59,054 bases of DNA from Ruminococcus sp. UBA7013 (GCA_002449585.1 DJXD01000127.1:1-59054); one strand, 5' to 3'. Counted from the stretch's first letter, positions 1-7,400 are shown. Made by a program: numbers and translations. Notes: a model not told the origin generated them from the letters alone.

Positions 1-8
1 AGAGGGTG

Positions 9-48
9 GGACGCAATTCATCCCCTGCTTTAGAAGCGGGGGGGGGGT
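9..48 (+). repeat. IS200/IS605-like end hairpin, solitary
   Basis: GGACGCAATTCATCCCC (9-25) is followed by a hairpin: CCCCTGCTT pairs with AAGCGGGG across a short loop, with one bulge. The same 17-mer with one substitution (GGACACAATTCATCCCC) recurs on the minus strand at 21116-21100, again as one arm of a G/C-rich hairpin. Such subterminal palindromes are typical of IS200/IS605-family ends, and no transposase is nearby, so this is inferred to be a relic. The hairpin runs into a tract of about ten G (38-47), which is prone to length variation or sequencing error. Confidence 0.45.
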
Positions 49-165
49 TCTTGCTAACCTTTGATAAACTGCAAACATGATTTTGATGAAAATTTTGATT
101 GCTTTATTCATAAAATCATCATAGCACAAAAATCAGGATTTGTCAAGAGGAAATTTCCGCTTTTT

Positions 166-666
166 TTAAACGGATGATGAAATCTTTGCTTTCAGGAAAT
201 TCCCGATTTGTGTAAATTCAGCGTTTTGGACTTCTTCGGGAAATTGCTGAGGATATTCATAAGAACTGTATTCTGCGGAAATTCTTTGTTGGATCACATA
301 TTCATTTTCCTGTTTATCTGTGATTTTCAGCTGAATTTTATAGCCAATCAAATTATTAAAGCGGTCATGCTGTGGGATGTTGAAAAGCTGAATGCTGCTG
401 ATTTCATCATAACGGAAATGCAGATTATTCCTGAAAAATTGGAAATCGCATTCTTTCTCATCCGCTTTGAAGTGTCCTGTCAGATGACTGGTACAGACGG
501 AAAGCACTCCCATCAAAAGCCAAAGCACCCACACCATCAGCACCCAGAAAACAGATCCTGGTTTCTCCAGAGCTACACTTGCGAATACCGGAACAGGAAG
601 CCCCACAGTCAACAGCAAGATAAAAATAATATTGCTGGCACTGATATATTTAAAATCTTTCTCCAT
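166..666 (-). CDS. Hypothetical membrane protein, two TM helices plus a PH-like soluble domain
   Basis: 166 residues. Two hydrophobic segments (about residues 10-30 and 40-60) are followed by a roughly 100-residue soluble domain that could be a bacterial PH-like (YcxB-type) fold; that fold is a guess from layout only. It starts 5 bp after the stop of the gene at 672-1058, so the two are almost certainly cotranscribed. The start ATG has only a weak Shine-Dalgarno (GGAATGGGA), overlapping the end of the upstream gene, which suggests translational coupling. No family is recognised and no function is proposed. The overlapping plus-strand reading frame at 208-690 is a shadow. Confidence 0.6.
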   Translation of the reverse strand: MEKDFKYISASNIIFILLLTVGLPVPVFASVALEKPGSVFWVLMVWVLWLLMGVLSVCTSHLTGHFKADEKECDFQFFRNNLHFRYDEISSIQLFNIPQHDRFNNLIGYKIQLKITDKQENEYVIQQRISAEYSSYEYPQQFPEEVQNAEFTQIGNFLKAKISSSV

Positions 667-671
667 AAGAA

Positions 672-1058
672 TTATCCCATTCCGTTATGAGTATCAGGAA
701 GCTGATGGAATTCACTGGTAAGCATTCCCATTGCGGCAAAAGTAGCAACTTCATCATCAGAAATATTTTTGCCATGTTTTTCAAGAGGGGGTTTTTCGCC
801 TATGATCACAAAGCAATCTATATTATCAACACCGCTTTTCAACTGGGCAAATACAATTTTTCCGTCGGGAAGTGTCCCCTCCAGACAAGCCAGTAATCGA
901 AGTGTGCTCTCATTGACTTTTTCCCCATTGATATATAGAGTAATCCGGGCAGCTTTGCTGGCAAGAACAGGCTTTTTCAGCGTGATCATGATTTCATGCG
1001 CCTGATATTTATATTTCCAGACTTCATTTTTCCGTTCGAGGGGATTTTTCATTTTCAT
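672..1058 (-). CDS. Hypothetical protein, 128 aa
   Basis: Soluble protein without signal peptide or membrane segment. A central stretch (about residues 22-90) looks beta-rich (EIMITLKKPVLASKAARITL and following), ending in a short helical C-terminus. The start is well supported by AAAGGAAG six bases upstream of ATG and by a consensus promoter at 1094-1122. First gene of a two-gene unit with the membrane protein at 166-666. I do not recognise the family. Confidence 0.6.
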   Translation of the reverse strand: MKMKNPLERKNEVWKYKYQAHEIMITLKKPVLASKAARITLYINGEKVNESTLRLLACLEGTLPDGKIVFAQLKSGVDNIDCFVIIGEKPPLEKHGKNISDDEVATFAAMGMLTSEFHQLPDTHNGMG

Positions 1059-1093
1059 GATTTTCTTCCTTTCAAGGGTGATATATCAAATAT

Positions 1094-1122
1094 ATTATAG
1101 CATAATCACACAGGATTGTCAA
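1094..1122 (-). promoter_or_regulatory. Sigma-A promoter for the 1058-166 operon
   Basis: Reading the minus strand: TTGACA (1122-1117), a 17-bp spacer, then TATAAT (1099-1094). Both hexamers are perfect. The start codon at 1058 lies about 30 nt downstream of the expected start of transcription. Confidence 0.8.
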
Positions 1123-1161
1123 TGATCAGGGAATTTTTTAAAGATTTTTGTCGGGAAGGAC

Positions 1162-1190
1162 TTGCCTAAAACCGGAATTTATGCTATAAT
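1162..1190 (+). promoter_or_regulatory. Sigma-A promoter of the TCS-1 operon
   Basis: TTGCCT (1162-1167), 17-bp spacer, TATAAT (1185-1190). Transcription would start near 1197, leaving a leader of about 20 nt that contains only the ribosome-binding site AAGGGAG (1201-1207). No operator repeats are visible here, so autoregulation is not evident. Confidence 0.8.
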
Positions 1191-1216
1191 GTAAGAATAG
1201 AAGGGAGTTGTTTGCC

Positions 1217-1906
1217 ATGAGCAAATTATTGATTGTTGATGATGAAGTCAATATTAGAGCTGTCGTCAGAGAATATGCAGAATTCGAAGAATATGAAGTG
1301 GATGAGGCTGAAAATGGAATGCAAGCGGTAGAGAAATGCCGCCAGAATGATTATGATCTGATTATTATGGATGTCATGATGCCCAAGCTTGACGGCTATT
1401 CGGCCAGCAAAGAGATCAAGAAGCATAAAAATATTCCAATTATTATGCTGTCTGCACGGGGGGAAGAATATGACAAGCTGTTTGGCTTTGAGATTGGTGC
1501 GGATGATTATGTTGTTAAGCCATTTTCTCCAAAAGAATTGATGGCACGTGTCAAGGCCGTGCTTGCCAGAAGCAAAGCCGCCGCACCCACAGCAGAAACC
1601 AAAAATGATAGAATCGTATTTCAGGGATTGGCCATTGATATTGCCGGGAGAGAAGTCTATGTAGATGGAAAAAAAGCCGCCATGACTCCCAAAGAATATG
1701 ATCTGTTATTTTATCTTGTCAGAAACAAGGGGCTGGCATTGACACGGGATAAATTATTAGAAGCTGTTTGGGGATATGATTTCTTTGGAGATGATAGAAC
1801 AGTGGATACACATATCAAGATGCTAAGAAATAGTCTCGGCGATTATCGAAAATTTATTGTCACACTCCGTGGCATGGGTTATAAATTTGATCCTGATGCA
1901 GAATAA
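1217..1906 (+). CDS. OmpR/PhoB-family response regulator (TCS-1)
   Basis: 229 residues. The receiver domain (about 1-120) has the acidic pair D8/D9, phospho-acceptor D52 (IIMDVMMP) and the conserved Lys in VVKPFSPKEL. The C-terminal winged helix (about 130-227) carries the OmpR-type signature around GYDFFGDDRTVDTHIKMLR. ATG at 1217 is chosen over the upstream in-frame TTG at 1208 because AAGGGAG sits at ideal distance from the ATG. The stop overlaps the start of the histidine kinase gene by 11 bp, so the pair is translationally coupled. OmpR-family regulators bind direct repeats spaced about one helical turn; two such arrays lie right after this operon (3330-3358 and 3521-3549). They are the obvious candidate targets, but that is inference. 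The signal sensed is unknown. Confidence 0.93.
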   Translation: MSKLLIVDDEVNIRAVVREYAEFEEYEVDEAENGMQAVEKCRQNDYDLIIMDVMMPKLDGYSASKEIKKHKNIPIIMLSARGEEYDKLFGFEIGADDYVVKPFSPKELMARVKAVLARSKAAAPTAETKNDRIVFQGLAIDIAGREVYVDGKKAAMTPKEYDLLFYLVRNKGLALTRDKLLEAVWGYDFFGDDRTVDTHIKMLRNSLGDYRKFIVTLRGMGYKFDPDAE

Positions 1907-3317
1907 GACAGATCAGCCCCCCAAGCAGAAAAAACGCTTTACCCTGCATACCATGCTGGCATTTGCATTTATTGTTTTCACAGTGATCGCATCAGGGCTT
2001 TTATTTCTGGAAGTGCTTTTCCTGGAGAAATTTTATTATTATTTCAAGACCGAGGAAACGAAAAAAATCGCAAGTAATCTATTGGAATCTTATGGGACAG
2101 AAGATTTTGAGGAAACCATGAGCGGCATTGCCTTTCAGAATCAGATCTGTATTTCTGTGATTGATGGGAGAAGTTATGTATTATATAACAGTGATGTGAT
2201 GGATCACAAGTGTCTTCTGCATGGATTTCATAATTATTTATATCCCCTAATGCAGGAAGTTAAGAACAGTGAAACGGGCATGATCTGCATGAATGTCTTT
2301 GATGATCAGATCAATATGGAAACGCTGGTTCTTGGCAGTGTGATCGGAGATATTAAAAATCCGGATGGATACATGCTGTTTAATACTGTTTTAGAGCCAG
2401 TAGGAACAACAGTGACATTATTAAAGCGTTTGCTGATGCTGATAGCAGTATTATTATTAGGCATTGGCTGTATTATTGCGCTGTATGTATCAAACTTGCT
2501 TTCTGTGCCAATCACGAGAATTACAGAATCAGCGAAGCGCATGGCTCATGGAGATTATACAGCAGAGTTTCAGGGCGGGGGCTATCAGGAAACGGATGAA
2601 CTGGCGGCAACGCTGACATATGCAGAGCATGAAATTTCTAAAATAGATACTATGCAAAGGGATCTGATTGCAAATGTGTCTCATGATCTGAGAACACCAC
2701 TCACGATGCTGAAAGCTTATGCAGAAATGATCCGGGATCTGTCAGGGGATAATCCTGTCAAGAGAAATGCGCATTTACAGGTAATTATTGAAGAGACAGA
2801 CCGCCTGACGATGCTCGTCAATGATATTCTGGATCTGTCGAAGCTGGAAAATGGCAGTCAGAAGCTTGAACCATCTACATTTGATGTCACTAGCTGGCTG
2901 ACAGAAATCTGTAACAGATATACAGGTGTTTCAGAGCATATGGGCTATCATATTTCATTTACACCAGATGCGCCAAGACAGGTGACATGTGACGCTGGAA
3001 AGATGGAGCGTGTGGTGTGCAATCTGATTAATAATGCAATTAATTATACTGGAGAAGATAAGCAAGTATTTGTTAGTCAGGTAAATACGGAAACTGGTGT
3101 CCGGATTGAAGTCAGAGACACAGGCGCAGGCATTGAAGAAGATAAGATTAAAAAAATTTTTGATAAATATTATAGAAGTGAAAACCATAAAAGAGAAGTA
3201 GTTGGAACAGGATTAGGCTTATCTATTGTCAAGGCCATTCTGAAATTGCATAATTATAGTTATGGTGTCCGGTCAAAGCTGGGAGAAGGTTCTGTTTTCT
3301 GGCTGGAAATTCGATAA
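1896..3317 (+). CDS. Membrane sensor histidine kinase (TCS-1)
   Basis: 473 residues from ATG 1896. The layout is a short basic N-terminus, TM1 (about 20-42), an extracytoplasmic domain of about 130 residues with three or four cysteines, TM2 (about 175-198), HAMP, HisKA with phospho-accepting H263 (VSHDLRTPLTML), and HATPase_c with the N box (NLINNAINYTG), G1 (DTGAG) and G2 (GTGLGLSIVK). No PAS domain is seen. ATG 1896 lies inside the last codons of the regulator gene without a Shine-Dalgarno of its own, so translation probably depends on coupling. An in-frame GTG at 1869 is a weaker alternative. Partner of the preceding regulator. Confidence 0.92.
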   Translation: MQNKTDQPPKQKKRFTLHTMLAFAFIVFTVIASGLLFLEVLFLEKFYYYFKTEETKKIASNLLESYGTEDFEETMSGIAFQNQICISVIDGRSYVLYNSDVMDHKCLLHGFHNYLYPLMQEVKNSETGMICMNVFDDQINMETLVLGSVIGDIKNPDGYMLFNTVLEPVGTTVTLLKRLLMLIAVLLLGIGCIIALYVSNLLSVPITRITESAKRMAHGDYTAEFQGGGYQETDELAATLTYAEHEISKIDTMQRDLIANVSHDLRTPLTMLKAYAEMIRDLSGDNPVKRNAHLQVIIEETDRLTMLVNDILDLSKLENGSQKLEPSTFDVTSWLTEICNRYTGVSEHMGYHISFTPDAPRQVTCDAGKMERVVCNLINNAINYTGEDKQVFVSQVNTETGVRIEVRDTGAGIEEDKIKKIFDKYYRSENHKREVVGTGLGLSIVKAILKLHNYSYGVRSKLGEGSVFWLEIR

Positions 3318-3329
3318 TTATCATAATTT

Positions 3330-3373
3330 TATCACAAATCTATCACATAGCTATCACAAATATGTTTTATAAT
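3330..3373 (+). promoter_or_regulatory. Triple 11-bp direct-repeat operator and promoter of small RNA unit 1
   Basis: TATCACA occurs at 3330-3336, 3341-3347 and 3352-3358, exactly 11 bp apart each time, and leads into TATAAT (3368-3373). No -35 hexamer resembling TTGACA exists at the right distance; the last repeat occupies that place. Arrays of this geometry are how PhoB/PhoP-type OmpR-family activators replace a -35 element. The regulator encoded directly upstream (1217-1906) belongs to that family. That it binds here is inferred from position and geometry. Confidence 0.65.
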
Positions 3374-3379
3374 AAAATT

Positions 3380-3498
3380 GTTCCTATGGAACATTGTTCA
3401 TTATGGTAATAACGTTTAACCCCAACGTTATTATAAATCCCCAATAATCCCTATATCATGCACAAGAATCCTCTTTTATGAGGGTTTTTGTGTTTTTT
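3380..3498 (+). ncRNA. Candidate small structured RNA, unit 1
   Basis: Predicted RNA of about 119 nt from the promoter at 3330-3373 to an intrinsic terminator. A 5' hairpin (TGTTCC/GGAACA, 3-nt loop) starts at the first transcribed base. A second perfect 9-bp stem (AATAACGTT 3408-3416 with AACGTTATT 3424-3432) has loop TAACCCC. A single-stranded stretch ending in ATAATCCCTATATCATG (3444-3460) follows. A 13-bp terminator stem (3461-3473 with 3480-3492) is followed by six T. Unit 2 at 3571-3702 repeats the same plan with different stem sequences but an identical 17-mer. C-rich loops of this kind in Gram-positive small RNAs often target Shine-Dalgarno sequences. Rfam identity unknown. Confidence 0.7.
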
Positions 3499-3520
3499 CT
3501 GTGAAAGCTATTCCTGAAAA

Positions 3521-3564
3521 TTTCAGATGGATTTCATATAATTATCACAAAAGGCTGTTATAAT
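3521..3564 (+). promoter_or_regulatory. 11-bp direct-repeat operator and promoter of small RNA unit 2
   Basis: TTTCAGA (3521-3527), TTTCATA (3532-3538) and TATCACA (3543-3549) are spaced exactly 11 bp apart, followed by TATAAT (3559-3564). The block TATCACAAA, six variable bases, then TTATAATAAAATTGTTCC is shared with unit 1 (3352-3384). The match in geometry and sequence argues that one regulator drives both units. The upstream two repeats are more degenerate than in unit 1. Confidence 0.6.
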
Positions 3565-3570
3565 AAAATT

Positions 3571-3702
3571 GTTCCGGAAGCACCGGAAACATATTCTCCC
3601 CTTTTAAAGACAATCGGTGTCACTCCAGCACCGATTCTCCAAAATCCCTATAATCCCTATATCATGGCAAAATGCTCCTGTTGCAACAGGAGCATTTTGT
3701 TT
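3571..3702 (+). ncRNA. Candidate small structured RNA, unit 2 (paralogue of unit 1)
   Basis: About 130 nt. The 5' hairpin is TTCCGG/CCGGAA (3572-3577 with 3583-3588). The second hairpin is AATCGGTG/CACCGATT (3612-3619 with 3629-3636) with loop TCACTCCAG. ATAATCCCTATATCATG at 3650-3666 is identical to unit 1. It ends in a perfect 14-bp palindromic stem (3669-3698) followed by GTTT. The stems differ in sequence from unit 1 but keep position and pairing, a covariation-like sign of selected RNA structure. The terminator is symmetrical and probably also ends the converging aminotransferase transcript. Confidence 0.68.
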
Positions 3703-3718
3703 GGATTGGAAAGTAAGA

Positions 3719-4990
3719 TTATTTCATAAGGGATTCTGCGGCGGCCATCTTTACGCAAAGTACAAATAAATCCATTGCTTTCTGAAGTTCTTCTACAGAT
3801 GGATAAGAGGGTGCAATTCTGATATTTCTGTCTTCCGGATCTTTGCCATAAGGGAATGCTGCACCTGCACCCGTCAGCACAACGCCAGCTTCTTTGCATA
3901 GCTGAACAATTCGCTTTGCACATCCCTGCGGTGCGTTGAAAGATACAAAATAGCCGCCCTTTGGTTCTGTCCATTCGCCGATTCCCAGCGGACGGATTTC
4001 TGTATCCAGTGTATTCAGAACGGTTTTGAATTTGGGTTCAAGCAATACTCTCTGCTTTTCCATATGTGCAAGAATATTTTCAAATTTGCCGTCGAAATAT
4101 TTGACATGGCGCATCTGATTGACTTTATCAAAGCTGATGGTGAATGTGCTCAAAGCTTTGGTCAGATCTTTGAGATTAGCCTGAGAAGCGGCCAGCATCG
4201 AAACACCTGCACCAGCATAAGTGATTTTGGCAGTAGAGGCGAAAATATAAACCATATCTTCATTTCCGTTTTTGCGTGCTTCTTCCAGAATTGGCAGGAT
4301 GATTTTGGGATTATCGCACAGATGATGAATGCAGTATGCATTATCCCAGAAAATACGGAAATCTTTTGCGGCTGGTTTCAATGCGGCAAATCTTCTGACA
4401 ACTTCATCACTGTATACAACGCCAGACGGATTAGAATACTGCGGTACACACCAGATTCCTTTGATACTGTCATCTGAAGAAACCAGCTTTTCGATCTGAT
4501 CCATATCAGGGCCATTTTCATTTGTAGGAATAGTAATCATTTCAATGCCGAAAAATTCAGTAATTTTAAAATGTCTGTCATAGCCGGGAACAGGACAGAG
4601 AAATTTAACAGTTTCCAGTTTTCCCCAGGGGGTATTCCCAAGAAGGCCATGCGTTACAGCATAACTGACAGTTAGATACATTGCCTGTAAGCTGGCATTG
4701 CCGAACATGAAAATTTCCTCTGGCTGAACGCCCAGCATTGGCGCAAATAATTTCTTTGCTTCCGGAATGCCATCCAGTAAACCATAATTCCGATAGTCTC
4801 CGGCTTCTCCAAGCAAATCCTCATTGCTGATACATGTGAGCAGATCCTTGCTCAGATCCAGCTGTGCAGGAGAAGGCTTCCCTCTGGACATATCCAATTT
4901 AAGACCCTGTGCCTGATAATTTTCATAAATTTTTTTACAGTCTTCATAGAAAGAATGCAATTCTTCCTTGCTGTATTCAGTAAGCTTCAT
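3719..4990 (-). CDS. PLP-dependent aminotransferase (aspartate aminotransferase-like, class I fold)
   Basis: 423 residues, full length for the subgroup of class I/II aminotransferases often annotated as aspartate aminotransferase Ic. The N-terminus carries the subgroup signature LDMSRGKPSPAQLDLS. The PLP-binding lysine is in STAKITYAG, a conserved substrate arginine is probably in RIAPSYP, and GIWCVPQYSNPSG is the typical cofactor-contact strand. Likely role: transamination between an amino acid (aspartate or similar) and 2-oxoglutarate in the cytoplasm; substrate is not determinable by eye. The start is supported by AAAGGAAG upstream and the promoter at 5026-5054. Monocistronic; the stop lies next to the two-way terminator of small RNA unit 2. 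Confidence 0.9.
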   Translation of the reverse strand: MKLTEYSKEELHSFYEDCKKIYENYQAQGLKLDMSRGKPSPAQLDLSKDLLTCISNEDLLGEAGDYRNYGLLDGIPEAKKLFAPMLGVQPEEIFMFGNASLQAMYLTVSYAVTHGLLGNTPWGKLETVKFLCPVPGYDRHFKITEFFGIEMITIPTNENGPDMDQIEKLVSSDDSIKGIWCVPQYSNPSGVVYSDEVVRRFAALKPAAKDFRIFWDNAYCIHHLCDNPKIILPILEEARKNGNEDMVYIFASTAKITYAGAGVSMLAASQANLKDLTKALSTFTISFDKVNQMRHVKYFDGKFENILAHMEKQRVLLEPKFKTVLNTLDTEIRPLGIGEWTEPKGGYFVSFNAPQGCAKRIVQLCKEAGVVLTGAGAAFPYGKDPEDRNIRIAPSYPSVEELQKAMDLFVLCVKMAAAESLMK

Positions 4991-5025
4991 GTAAAGGCTT
5001 CCTTTCTGATTCAGATTACTAATTT

Positions 5026-5054
5026 ATTATACAGCACGATCCTGCATTTTGCAA
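5026..5054 (-). promoter_or_regulatory. Sigma-A promoter of the aminotransferase gene
   Basis: Minus strand: TTGCAA (5054-5049), 17-bp spacer, TATAAT (5031-5026). Confidence 0.75.
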
Positions 5055-5231
5055 GCAATTTCCTGAATTTCATGTGAAATTTTGTATAGTTATACGGAAT
5101 TTATCATAAAACAAGTGGATTCCCTGTGAAATTTGACGTTGTTTTTGTTCGCTACACAAATGCACCTGTATTTCATACAAAAACAAACGGGATCTGACAG
5201 GAATTTCCCTCAAGTTTTTTTGAATTTCCTC

Positions 5232-5260
5232 TTGACAAATCTTTCAAAAACGTTTAAAAT
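5232..5260 (+). promoter_or_regulatory. Sigma-A promoter upstream of rny
   Basis: TTGACA (5232-5237), 17-bp spacer, TAAAAT (5255-5260). If it drives rny the leader is about 475 nt and includes the structured relic at 5388-5633. No better promoter lies closer to rny, so either the leader is long or a weak nearer promoter is used. Confidence 0.6.
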
Positions 5261-5387
5261 AATAGTATTGTATGTATCTGTAAGCCTGCACAGGTGTTAT
5301 TTGTAGCTTTCTACATCATTTCATCTCATATTTTCTTTCATTCTCTTCCCATTCTGCATTTGCAGAGTTATTAAAATAAATTCTGTT

Positions 5388-5633
5388 TCAATCCACGCCA
5401 AAGCATAATTTTGTCATTCATGAGCTTCGACGGCTTCTGTCAAAGTTCGCATTTAAATTTTGCATGATGAATGATTCGTCAGCACAATCTTCTATTTTTA
5501 CTCTTATCAAGATGCGAACGATCTATAATATATCATCACAATGGAAAAATGTCAAGTGGATTGACTTCATGTCAGTGAGAGATGTTCCCACTGCCGTTTG
5601 ATCATGGCCACCACTTAAAGAAGCGGGGGATTC
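5388..5633 (-). mobile_element. Structured relic of an IS200/IS605-type (tnpB-like) element, no ORF
   Basis: Gene-free stretch between the aminotransferase and rny. On the minus strand it opens with a hairpin (AAGCGGGGG/CCACCACTT, 5629-5608) typical of the left end of tnpB-bearing IS605-type elements. An inward promoter follows (TTGACA 5555-5550, 17 bp, TATATT 5532-5527), but there is no coding sequence behind it. Instead there are nested inverted repeats: TCAATCCAC/GTGGATTGA (5388-5396 with 5556-5564), TCATTCAT/ATGAATGA (5414-5421 with 5467-5474) and GTTCGCAT/ATGCGAAC (5445-5452 with 5512-5519). The last two cross, so they imply a pseudoknot or alternative folds. Best read as an internally deleted element or orphan guide-RNA-like sequence. 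The family assignment is inference. Confidence 0.45.
5527..5555 (-). promoter_or_regulatory. Minus-strand promoter inside the IS605-like relic
   Basis: TTGACA (5555-5550), 17-bp spacer, TATATT (5532-5527), reading leftward into the inverted-repeat region. No open reading frame follows, so any product would be a noncoding RNA. Confidence 0.5.
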
Positions 5634-5688
5634 AAAGTTTGGTTGAAAAATGAATAAAATGCATTAAAAAGCAGCATTTACTGCCTGT

Positions 5689-5720
5689 GTAAAGTTTTTT
5701 CATGCAAAAAATAACTTTAC
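5689..5720 (+). promoter_or_regulatory. Dyad directly upstream of the rny ribosome-binding site
   Basis: GTAAAGTT and AACTTTAC form an inverted repeat around an A/T-rich centre containing CATG. It ends six bases before the AAAGGAG site of rny. It could be an operator or an mRNA hairpin controlling translation or decay. Confidence 0.4.
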
Positions 5721-5741
5721 AATCAGAAAGGAGAATGCTAT

Positions 5742-7394
5742 TTGATGATCATCATCGGTATTATCATTGGCCTGGTCATTGGTGCAGCAGCAGTATATTT
5801 TGCAGATCAGGGAAAATTGAAATCCATTGAAAAAAGTGCCTTTGATCGTGGTGTGGAACACCGCAGACAGGAAGCAGAAAAGATTTTGGGTTCAGCCGAA
5901 AATGAGGCACAGGCCAAAATTCAGGAGGCAAAGGCCAGAGAAGAAGAAGCCGAATATCTCAAACAGCAAGCACAGCGTGTGCTTGATGATGCTGAAAAAG
6001 AAGCAGAAAACTGTAAAAAAGAAGCATTAGTAGAAGCAAAGGATGAAATGTATCAGCTTCGTCAGGAAGCAGAAAAAGAAATCCGTGACAGAAGAAATGA
6101 AATTTCAAAACAGGAACGCCGTATTCATCAGAAAGAAGAAACTCTTGATAAGAAAATGGAAGGTCTGGAACAAAAAGAGGAATCTGTTCAGGAAAAAATC
6201 AAAGCGGCGGAAACTCTGAAAGAAGAAGCTGAACAGATCCGGCAGGAACAACTCCGGGAATTAGAACGCATTTCTGAACTGACACGGGATCAGGCAAAAG
6301 AATATATTCTCCGTACGCTCGAAGAGGATCTTGTACATGAAAAGGCCGTGAAAATTGCATCTTATGAACAGCAGCTGAAAGAAGAATGTGAAGACAAGGC
6401 CAGGAGCTTTATTTCTCTCGCTATTGCCAAATGCGCCGCAGATCAAGTTTCTGAAGCTGCCGTTTCTGTCGTACCACTTCCCAATGATGACATGAAAGGC
6501 CGCATCATTGGCCGGGAAGGCCGTAATATCCGTACACTGGAAACGCTTACCGGTGTGGATTTGATTATTGATGATACACCTGAAGCCATTACACTTTCCT
6601 GCTTTGATCAAGTCCGCCGTGAAGTAGCAAGAATTGCTTTGGAACGGCTTATTGCTGATGGAAGAATTCACCCCACACGGATTGAAGAAATGGTTAAAAA
6701 AGCAGAACGTGAAGTGGAACATAAAATCAAGCAGGAAGGGGAACGGGCTGTATTAGAAACCAATGTTCACGGACTGAATCATGAATTAATCAAGCTGCTT
6801 GGCCGTCTGCATTTCCGTACCAGCTACCGGCAGAATGTGCTGACCCATTCGATAGAAGTGGCGCATTTATGCGGCGTTATGGCCGCCGAGCTGGGGGTTG
6901 ATGTGAGCCTTGCAAGACGTGCAGGCCTTCTGCATGATATTGGTAAAGCACTGACTTCTGAAATGGAAGGTTCTCATGTTCAGCTGGGTGTGGATATTTG
7001 CCGGAAATGTCATGAAAATCAGGAAGTGCTTCATGCCATTGAAGCCCATCATAATGACGTAGAACCCCGGACAGTGATCGCCTGCATTGTACAGGCGGCA
7101 GATGCCATTTCTGCGGCAAGACCAGGCGCAAGAAGCGAAAATTATGAAAATTATATTCAGCGTCTGAAAAAACTGGAAGAAATTTGTACTTCTTATAAGG
7201 GTGTTGAAAAATGTTATGCTGTGCAGGCAGGACGTGAATTAAGAATCATGGTACAACCTGAGGTCATCAGCGATGAAAAAATGGTTCTGGTTGCCCGTCA
7301 GATTGCTCAGCAGATTGAAAATGAAATGGAATATCCCGGACAGATTAAAATTAATCTGATTCGTGAAAGCCGGGTGACGGATACCGCAAAGTAA
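5742..7394 (+). CDS. rny: Ribonuclease Y
   Basis: About 550 residues, slightly longer than the usual 520. Domains in order: N-terminal membrane anchor (about 3-21, IGIIIGLVIGAAAVYFADQG), a long charged coiled coil (about 25-230), a KH domain (about 240-300) with the GRIIGREGRNIR loop, and an HD domain (about 365-460) with HSIEVAHL and LLHDIGKAL. RNase Y is the membrane-tethered endoribonuclease that starts decay of many mRNAs in Firmicutes. The start is TTG 5742 or the adjoining ATG 5745: AAAGGAG (5727-5733) is 8 nt from the TTG and 11 nt from the ATG, so the TTG is kept. Followed at once by an intrinsic terminator. Confidence 0.97.
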   Translation: MMIIIGIIIGLVIGAAAVYFADQGKLKSIEKSAFDRGVEHRRQEAEKILGSAENEAQAKIQEAKAREEEAEYLKQQAQRVLDDAEKEAENCKKEALVEAKDEMYQLRQEAEKEIRDRRNEISKQERRIHQKEETLDKKMEGLEQKEESVQEKIKAAETLKEEAEQIRQEQLRELERISELTRDQAKEYILRTLEEDLVHEKAVKIASYEQQLKEECEDKARSFISLAIAKCAADQVSEAAVSVVPLPNDDMKGRIIGREGRNIRTLETLTGVDLIIDDTPEAITLSCFDQVRREVARIALERLIADGRIHPTRIEEMVKKAEREVEHKIKQEGERAVLETNVHGLNHELIKLLGRLHFRTSYRQNVLTHSIEVAHLCGVMAAELGVDVSLARRAGLLHDIGKALTSEMEGSHVQLGVDICRKCHENQEVLHAIEAHHNDVEPRTVIACIVQAADAISAARPGARSENYENYIQRLKKLEEICTSYKGVEKCYAVQAGRELRIMVQPEVISDEKMVLVARQIAQQIENEMEYPGQIKINLIRESRVTDTAK

Positions 7395-7400
7395 CAAACA

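Noticed and set aside
208..690. Plus-strand frame of 160 codons opposite the first minus-strand gene
   Set aside because: No ribosome site or promoter, His/Gln-rich low-quality composition, fully antisense to a better-supported gene.
1217..3317. Naming TCS-1 as PhoP-PhoR
   Set aside because: The operator-like repeats resemble PHO boxes, but no phosphate gene is nearby and the kinase lacks a PAS domain. Family-level naming is safer.
3386..3409. Seven-codon ORF inside small RNA unit 1
   Set aside because: No Shine-Dalgarno, starts within the 5' hairpin, and has no counterpart in unit 2.
5383..5400. CRISPR array suggested by GTTTCAATCCACGCC
   Set aside because: Only one copy of the repeat-like motif exists, with no second repeat, spacer periodicity or cas gene in the window. 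Kept only as part of the structured-relic finding.
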